A DNA stretch of 5,893 bases, from positions 1 to 5,893 of the forward strand of contig WFOY01000242.1 of assembly GCA_015487835.1 (NCBI GenBank), given 5' to 3'. Below, one piece after another: positions 1 to 5,893 of this stretch. The position numbers were made by a program, and so were the translations under genes. Position 1 is the stretch's first letter. Every line of letters starts with the position of its first letter. Under the pieces are notes generated by a model, which saw nothing but the letters and a program-made list of their open reading frames with translations, was not told the origin of the DNA and did not search any database. This DNA comes from Aquificaceae bacterium. Its GTDB lineage: Bacteria > Aquificota > Aquificia > Aquificales > Aquificaceae.

Positions 1-843
1 GTCCCTCGGGGCGAGCTCCATCTTCTCCGGTGCGTACCTCTTCATAAATCTCTCCCCCAGTCTGTTCAGGAGATACCCTCCCTCTCCCCTGCACGCCTCC
101 GAGAGGAGGATCCCGGTCTTGGCTAGCCCTGTGGGGTGGAACTGGATGAACTCTATATCTTTTAAAGGCACTCCGTTCCTAAGAGCTACCGCCTGGCCGT
201 CCCCCGTGTTCCCTATGGCGTTCGTGCTCCTGAACCAGTAGATCCTGGCAAAACCACCCGTTGCCAGGACCACGGCCTTGGCAGCGAGGGTGATAACCTC
301 CCCGTTCTTTATGTCGTACACGGAGACCCCTTTTACCCTCTCGCCGTCGTGGATCAGGTCCAGCAAGAAGAACTCGTTGTAAAAGTCTATGTTCTCCTTT
401 GAAAGGGCCTGCTCGAAGAGGGTGTGCAGGAGAGCGTGCCCCGTCTTGTCCGCCGCGTAAACAGTCCTTGGGAAGGAGGCACCGCCGAAGGGCCTCTGGG
501 CGATCCTGCCGTCGGGAAGTCTGGAGAAGGGAACCCCCCACCTGTCCAGCTCGTAGATCACATCGGGGGCGTTCCTGGTCATGAAGAAGACAGCGTCCTG
601 GTCCGCCAGGAAGTCGGATCCCTTCACCGTATCGTAGGCGTGGGCCTCGGGGCTGTCGTCCGGGATCACGTTCCCCAACGCCGCGTTCAGACCACCCTGG
701 GCTGCCCCCGTGTGGGACCTGGTAGGGTAAACCTTGGATACGACCGCCACCTTCACCTTTGGATCCCTGGCTATCTCTATAGCTGTCCTCAGACCGGCAC
801 CGCCGCCCCCTACAACAACAGCATCATAAGGCTTCACAGTCAT
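1..843 (-). CDS. sdhA: Succinate dehydrogenase / fumarate reductase flavoprotein subunit, N-terminal half (partial at left edge)
   Basis: This subunit carries covalent FAD and interconverts succinate and fumarate, passing electrons to an iron-sulfur subunit at the membrane or in the cytoplasm. Read from the minus strand, 281 codons are present, about half of the E. coli SdhA length. A glycine-rich FAD-binding stretch (VVVGGGGAG, residues 9-17) opens the protein. RSHTGAAQGG follows, with H44 in the place of the FAD-linking histidine. TGHALLHTL lies near residue 133, VLATGG near 193, NTGDG near 212, and the active-site QFHPTG has H236. SEACRGEGG starts at S248. R280 in APRD aligns with the catalytic arginine 286 of E. 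coli SdhA. H354 and R399 equivalents lie outside the window. The ATG at 843 is secure because an in-frame stop (856-858) sits just upstream with no other start between. No Shine-Dalgarno sequence precedes it. Q49 resembles SdhA rather than E. coli FrdA (Glu), but in an autotroph the enzyme could run as fumarate reductase, so frdA is an alternative name. Confidence 0.96.
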   Translation of the reverse strand, partial: MTVKPYDAVVVGGGGAGLRTAIEIARDPKVKVAVVSKVYPTRSHTGAAQGGLNAALGNVIPDDSPEAHAYDTVKGSDFLADQDAVFFMTRNAPDVIYELDRWGVPFSRLPDGRIAQRPFGGASFPRTVYAADKTGHALLHTLFEQALSKENIDFYNEFFLLDLIHDGERVKGVSVYDIKNGEVITLAAKAVVLATGGFARIYWFRSTNAIGNTGDGQAVALRNGVPLKDIEFIQFHPTGLAKTGILLSEACRGEGGYLLNRLGERFMKRYAPEKMELAPRD

Positions 844-845
844 AA

Positions 846-851
846 CATAAT
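846..851 (+). promoter_or_regulatory. Candidate -10 element for gspC-ligA
   Basis: CATAAT matches five of six -10 consensus bases and ends eight bases before the gspC ATG, so a transcript would start at or just before the start codon. It overlaps the opposing candidate element by two bases. No good -35 is found at the usual spacing; TTCACA at 833-838 is too close to pair with it. This is a weak prediction. Confidence 0.2.
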
Positions 852-855
852 AATA
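850..855 (-). promoter_or_regulatory. Candidate -10 element for a leaderless sdhA transcript
   Basis: On the minus strand these bases read TATTAT, a five-of-six match to the bacterial -10 consensus. They occupy -12 to -7 relative to the A of the sdhA ATG, which would place the transcription start on or next to the start codon. No convincing -35 hexamer is seen at 16-18 bases spacing, inside the gspC 5' end. A/T-rich sequence makes chance matches likely. Confidence 0.3.
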
Positions 856-859
856 TTAA

Positions 860-1618
860 ATGAACTGGGTTGTCCTTTCCCTGCCCTTGGTTATATCCCT
901 CGCGTTCCTCGTGGCGTCCGTTGTCCCCGTATTTGTCCTGAGGGAGGCGGTTAAAGGTATCAGGGTGCCCACCCCCGAGAGGAGGGATACCGACATAACA
1001 CCAGTTCTCCAGGCCTTCTCCAAGGTTTTCGGAGGTGAGGAGGGCGAACTTAAAACTGAGACGGCAGGTACGGGGGACGTGGTCCTGATAGGGACAGCTG
1101 TGGGGAGTAAGCGGATGGCCCTCCTCAGGGTGGGAGAGAAGACCCTGATCCTGGAAGAGGGAGAGAGGAAGGGAGGAGTCCTTCTGAAGGGTGTTTCCAG
1201 AAGAGGTGCTGTCATCGAACTGAACGGTAAGGAGATAACTGTAAGGATAAGGAGGGCCACCCCCACGCACCTTGGTCCTGTCTCCGGTCAGACCTCCAAG
1301 TCCGAGGTAAGGATATCCAAGAGGGATCTTGAGAGGATAACGAGGGATCCTGGGATCATGTTCAGGGAGATAAGACTGGTCCCTTACGTGAGGGACGGAA
1401 AGACCGAGGGGTTCCTGTTCGAGTGGATAAAACCGGGTAGCCTATTTCACAGGGCAGGCCTTAGGGTCGGTGACGTCTTAGTTTCTATAAACAACGTGGC
1501 TATAAACAGCGCAGAGGATGCCTTCAAGGTTCTCCAGGTCCTGAGAAACGAGCCCACCCTCAGGGTTGTGGTGCTGAGAAACGGTCAGCGGAAGGAGATA
1601 AGCATCAGGATCGATTAA
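860..1618 (+). CDS. gspC: Type II secretion system inner-membrane protein GspC-like (HR region + PDZ)
   Basis: GspC links the inner-membrane platform of the type II secretion machine to the outer-membrane secretin GspD and helps choose substrates. The 252-residue protein has the expected order. A short cytoplasmic start is followed by one membrane anchor (about residues 4-27), then a charged linker. Next comes a homology-region-like beta domain (about 73-131) with the typical LIGTAVG start and a V.LNGKEI.V strand near its end. A linker leads to ISKRDLERI (152-160), and the C-terminal PDZ domain (about 168-250) contains RLVPYVRDGK, GFLFEWIKPGSLFHRAGLRVGDV and NGQ. The RLVPY...DGK...PGSLF.R.GLR.GD signature is characteristic of GspC, which separates it from DegP-type PDZ proteins. 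Length is close to the family's usual size. The ATG is forced by a stop directly upstream and is needed for the anchor. No other secretion gene is visible nearby. It ends nine bases before ligA and probably shares its transcript. Confidence 0.88.
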   Translation: MNWVVLSLPLVISLAFLVASVVPVFVLREAVKGIRVPTPERRDTDITPVLQAFSKVFGGEEGELKTETAGTGDVVLIGTAVGSKRMALLRVGEKTLILEEGERKGGVLLKGVSRRGAVIELNGKEITVRIRRATPTHLGPVSGQTSKSEVRISKRDLERITRDPGIMFREIRLVPYVRDGKTEGFLFEWIKPGSLFHRAGLRVGDVLVSINNVAINSAEDAFKVLQVLRNEPTLRVVVLRNGQRKEISIRID

Positions 1619-3775
<2,157 letters not shown>

Positions 3776-3792
3776 ACCTTTTAAGTAGATCT
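3776..3792. other. 17-base convergent intergenic gap, no clear terminator
   Basis: This gap separates the ligA stop from the stop of the oppositely oriented membrane gene. It is A/T-rich and contains AGATCT, a six-base palindrome. The flanking bases pair too poorly to make a GC-rich stem, and no proper T-run follows on either strand. I therefore do not call a terminator. Termination may be factor-dependent, or the convergent transcripts may overlap. Confidence 0.6.
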
Positions 3793-4419
3793 TTAACGTC
3801 TCCTCTCCCATATGACCCCAACCAGGGGAGGGACCCAGCACAGGTTGGCCGCTATGGTCTCGAGGGCGACAAGGAGGTTCTTCGTTGGAGAGAAGCCAAG
3901 AACCCTGGCGGTGAGCAGTCCAAGGGGGACTATAAGGATTATCAGGAGGCTCGTCACCATGACAGGGTTCCTCGAGTAGGAGAGAAGGGCCCTTTTGAAG
4001 CTCCCCTCGTGTCTCTTTATATAGATAAACCCTGCCACGTTGGCCCCTATCTGGTCGCTCATAGCGTAGAGGTAGGGTATGTAAAAGCCCTGCCAACCGT
4101 AAACGTCCACACCTGCGATCCTGCTACCAAAGTCCACGACCCAGGGGAACGCCATGCCGACCAGCTTACCCCACCCGTAGGCCTGGGCGAGGGAGTGGGA
4201 AGCACCGGAGATCCTCTTCTTTAAAGCGAACACACCCTCAAGGATGCTCTCCCCCTCACCTGCGAGGGTCCTCACCGCGCACTCCCCCACAGGGTTATTC
4301 CTCACACCCACCGTGTCCAGGATCCAGCCCACGAATAGGGATCCTAAGAAGCCTGCGAAGGTGAACTTTATAAGCTCCCCAAACTCCTCTCTCTCCTCAT
4401 GCCTCTGCTCTCTCGACAT
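3793..4419 (-). CDS. Uncharacterised multi-pass membrane protein encoded downstream of the czcA-like gene
   Basis: I do not recognise this 208-residue protein. The N-terminus is short, hydrophilic and very charged (residues 1-16, rich in E and R). Clear membrane segments are about 17-36, 152-174 and 181-204. One or two less certain segments lie in the aromatic, glycine-rich middle (about 84-102 and 110-134). The C-terminus ends WERRR, which by the positive-inside rule suggests it faces the cytoplasm. Notable stretches are [14 protein letters not shown] (34-47) and [18 protein letters not shown] (114-131). Two cysteines (47, 194) do not form a metal motif, and there is no histidine-rich loop. 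The ATG at 4419 follows a strong Shine-Dalgarno site (GGAGGAGG, nine bases away). The start lies 23 bases inside the upstream pump gene, in another frame, which points to translational coupling. It may act with or assist the efflux pump, or only share its operon. That the gene is real is fairly sure; its function is unknown. Confidence 0.8.
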   Translation of the reverse strand: MSREQRHEEREEFGELIKFTFAGFLGSLFVGWILDTVGVRNNPVGECAVRTLAGEGESILEGVFALKKRISGASHSLAQAYGWGKLVGMAFPWVVDFGSRIAGVDVYGWQGFYIPYLYAMSDQIGANVAGFIYIKRHEGSFKRALLSYSRNPVMVTSLLIILIVPLGLLTARVLGFSPTKNLLVALETIAANLCWVPPLVGVIWERRR

Positions 4420-5893
4420 AAGGCAGAACCTCCTCCTTAGCGAACCTTCTGTAAACCCACTCGTAAACGGCGGGCAGGATCACGAGGGTGAGCAACGTTG
4501 AGGTGAATATACCCCCCACAACGACCGTAGCGAGGGGTTTCTGGACCTCTGATCCTATGTCCCTTATCACAAGCAAAGGTATAAGTCCTATGAAGGTCGT
4601 GATGGCAGTTATGAGTATTGGCCTTATCCTGAGTATCGCCGCCTGCCTCACAGCCTCCCTCACATCATGACCGTTTTCCAGTAGAGTCCTTATATAGGAT
4701 ACGAGCACCACACCGTTCAGGGTAGCTATTCCGAATATGGCTATGAAGCCAATAGCTGACGGGACAGAAAGGTTAAAGCCCGAGATGTAGAGGGCTATGA
4801 TCCCACCTATTACTGCGAAGGGTACGTTGAGCATGACAACGAGGGCGTCCCTCACCGAGTTGAAGTTAAGGTAGAGCAGGACGAATATTAGGAATATGGA
4901 AACCGGGACCGCGACCGAGAGCCTCTTCATGGCCCTCTGCTGGTTCTCGAACTGGCCTCCGTAGGTTATGAAGTAGCCCTTGGGGAGTTTTACCTCCTTC
5001 TGGATCCTCTCCTGGAGTTCTCTCACAAAACCACCTATGTCCCTCCCCTCCACGTTACACATGACGAGGGCATACCTTATGTTGTTTTCCCTCCTGATAA
5101 CGAAGAGGCCGGGTTCTACCCTTATGTCTGCCACGTCCCCGAAGGTTAGGATCTTCCCATCCCTCTCGAATATGGGGATCTCCTTTAGTCTCTCCACGTT
5201 TCCCCTGAACTCCTCAGGGAGCGACAGAACTATGGGAAAGAGGTAGGTGTCCCTCTGGAGGACACCGATCTCAGCCCCGCCGAGGGCGTACTTTATTACG
5301 TTAAGGACCTCCTCCGCGGTTATCCCGAACCTCTCCAAGGTCTCCCACTTGGGGTAAACTCTCAGCTGGAGCCTCCCAGCCTGGATCTCCTTTTGGACGT
5401 CGACAGCACCTGGGACCTTCTCCGTTATCTCCTTTACCTTCTCAGCGATCTCGTTGAGAAGCTGGGGGTCCTGACCGAATATCTTTATAGCTATGTCAGC
5501 CCTCACACCCGAGAGGAGCTCGTCTATCCTCATCTTTATGGGCTGGGTGAACCCTATCGAGGCTGGGAGCCAGGCGAGCCTCTCCCTCAGGATCTGGTTG
5601 AACTCTTCCCTCGTTTCGAAACTCCTCCACTCGCTCTGGGGCTTTAAGATTATCCATGTCTCTATGTAGTTTATGTCCACAACCTCACCCTTTTCAGCCC
5701 TCCCCACAGTCGAGAAGGTCCTCACCACCTCGGGGAAGTTGAGGGCTTCCTTCTCTATGGCGGTGGCTACTCTCTTCGCTTCTTCAAGGGAGACGTTGGG
5801 GTCGAGAAAAACCTTTACTATAACGGAACCTTCTTCGAGCTCGGGGGCGAACTCGGTCCCTATCCTTGTGAGGAGGAAGAGGCTGAAGAAGAA
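4397..5893 (-). CDS. czcA: CzcA-type heavy-metal efflux RND pump, C-terminal half (5' end beyond right edge)
   Basis: This is the inner-membrane proton-driven pump of a tripartite RND system that exports metal ions, probably divalent, across the envelope of a Gram-negative cell. The 498 residues present are about half the usual length, and the frame is open to the right edge. The end of one membrane helix (1-9) leads into the second periplasmic porter region, with [12 protein letters not shown] (12-23), [15 protein letters not shown] (53-67), [14 protein letters not shown] (117-130) and GGQFE (312-316). Helices follow at about 326-344, 350-370, 376-401, 426-443 and 454-481. [13 protein letters not shown] (449-461) is typical of CzcA; CusA differs here. 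Positions that I align from memory with CusA M623 and M672 are Glu125 and Ile191, so Cu/Ag transport is less likely. The proton-relay helix and the partner genes lie outside the window. The gene overlaps the next one by 23 bases. The GTG at 5728 is internal, since homology continues upstream of it. Confidence 0.93.
   Translation of the reverse strand, partial: FFFSLFLLTRIGTEFAPELEEGSVIVKVFLDPNVSLEEAKRVATAIEKEALNFPEVVRTFSTVGRAEKGEVVDINYIETWIILKPQSEWRSFETREEFNQILRERLAWLPASIGFTQPIKMRIDELLSGVRADIAIKIFGQDPQLLNEIAEKVKEITEKVPGAVDVQKEIQAGRLQLRVYPKWETLERFGITAEEVLNVIKYALGGAEIGVLQRDTYLFPIVLSLPEEFRGNVERLKEIPIFERDGKILTFGDVADIRVEPGLFVIRRENNIRYALVMCNVEGRDIGGFVRELQERIQKEVKLPKGYFITYGGQFENQQRAMKRLSVAVPVSIFLIFVLLYLNFNSVRDALVVMLNVPFAVIGGIIALYISGFNLSVPSAIGFIAIFGIATLNGVVLVSYIRTLLENGHDVREAVRQAAILRIRPILITAITTFIGLIPLLVIRDIGSEVQKPLATVVVGGIFTSTLLTLVILPAVYEWVYRRFAKEEVLPYVERAEA
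4429..4436 (-). promoter_or_regulatory. Strong Shine-Dalgarno site for the 3793-4419 gene
   Basis: The minus strand reads AAGGAGGAGG just before the start codon, with nine bases between the last GG and the ATG at 4419. The site lies inside the last codons of the czcA-like gene (Lys-Glu-Glu). It decides the start of the downstream gene and shows that this organism does use Shine-Dalgarno initiation, in contrast with the sdhA, gspC and ligA starts. Confidence 0.8.

Larger units (their letters stand above)
844..859. promoter_or_regulatory. 16-base A/T-rich divergent start region between sdhA and gspC
   Basis: Only 16 bases separate the two divergent ATG codons, and 15 of them are A or T in an otherwise GC-rich window. 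Both starts are fixed: an in-frame TAA (857-859) abuts the gspC ATG, and an in-frame stop (856-858 on minus) lies four codons before the sdhA ATG. No GGAGG-like site precedes either gene. Any promoter with an untranslated leader would have to lie inside the opposite coding sequence; otherwise the transcripts are leaderless. The melting-prone composition fits overlapping divergent -10 elements. That role is inferred; only the composition and spacing are seen. Confidence 0.5.

Noticed and set aside
833..861. TTCACA (833-838) with TTAAAT (856-861) as a plus-strand promoter
   Set aside because: The spacing is 17 bases, but the -10 match is poor and overlaps the gspC start codon, so transcription would start inside the gene.
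424..954. Long plus-strand open frame crossing the sdhA 5' end and the start of gspC
   Set aside because: It is antisense to the clearly conserved sdhA frame, overlaps gspC in another frame, has low-complexity Arg/Gly/Pro-rich content and matches no family I know.
824..1270. Minus-strand open frames opposite gspC
   Set aside because: They are shadows of gspC coding on the other strand. The real sdhA start at 843 has a stop just upstream, so they are not an extension of it.
3778..3800. Possible bidirectional terminator around AGATCT
   Set aside because: The arms pair only over a few A/T bases with mismatches. There is no GC-rich stem or flanking T-run.
5726..5728. GTG as the start of the czcA-like gene
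   Set aside because: The frame stays open to the window edge, and the 55 upstream codons continue clear CzcA homology (end of a membrane helix, then [12 protein letters not shown]).

Overview
The window looks like chromosome from a thermophilic, chemolithoautotrophic bacterium, most plausibly of the Aquificota (Aquifex/Hydrogenobacter-like). This is an inference. It rests on arginine written mostly as AGG/AGA and isoleucine often as ATA in a fairly GC-rich sequence, on charge-rich proteins, very tight gene packing, and a LigA whose extended N-terminus resembles the Aquificales form as I remember it. No RNA gene, insertion sequence, CRISPR array or phage gene is visible. Almost every base is coding, and no stretch over 300 bases lacks a gene.

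Layout: (1) 1-843, minus strand: the N-terminal half of a succinate dehydrogenase/fumarate reductase flavoprotein subunit, running off the left edge. (2) 844-859: a 16-base, almost pure A/T gap between two divergent start codons, with no Shine-Dalgarno sequence on either side. (3) 860-1618, plus: a GspC-like inner-membrane PDZ protein of type II secretion. (4) 1628-3775, plus: full-length NAD+-dependent DNA ligase LigA, nine bases downstream and in the same frame. (5) 3776-3792: a 17-base convergent gap with no clear terminator. (6) 3793-4419, minus: a small multi-pass membrane protein I do not recognise, whose start overlaps the end of (7) 4397-5893, minus: the C-terminal half of a CzcA-type heavy-metal efflux RND pump, running off the right edge.

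How the genes fit together: there is no single pathway. The flavoprotein belongs to central carbon and electron flow (TCA cycle, or the reductive TCA cycle if the host is an autotroph). gspC and ligA are probably co-transcribed although unrelated in function. The czcA-like gene and the unknown membrane gene form a tight overlapping pair, so the unknown protein is likely made together with the efflux pump. The features most worth a second look are the very short divergent start region, with possible leaderless transcripts, and the uncharacterised membrane protein coupled to czcA. I see no evidence for a wholly new multi-gene system here.
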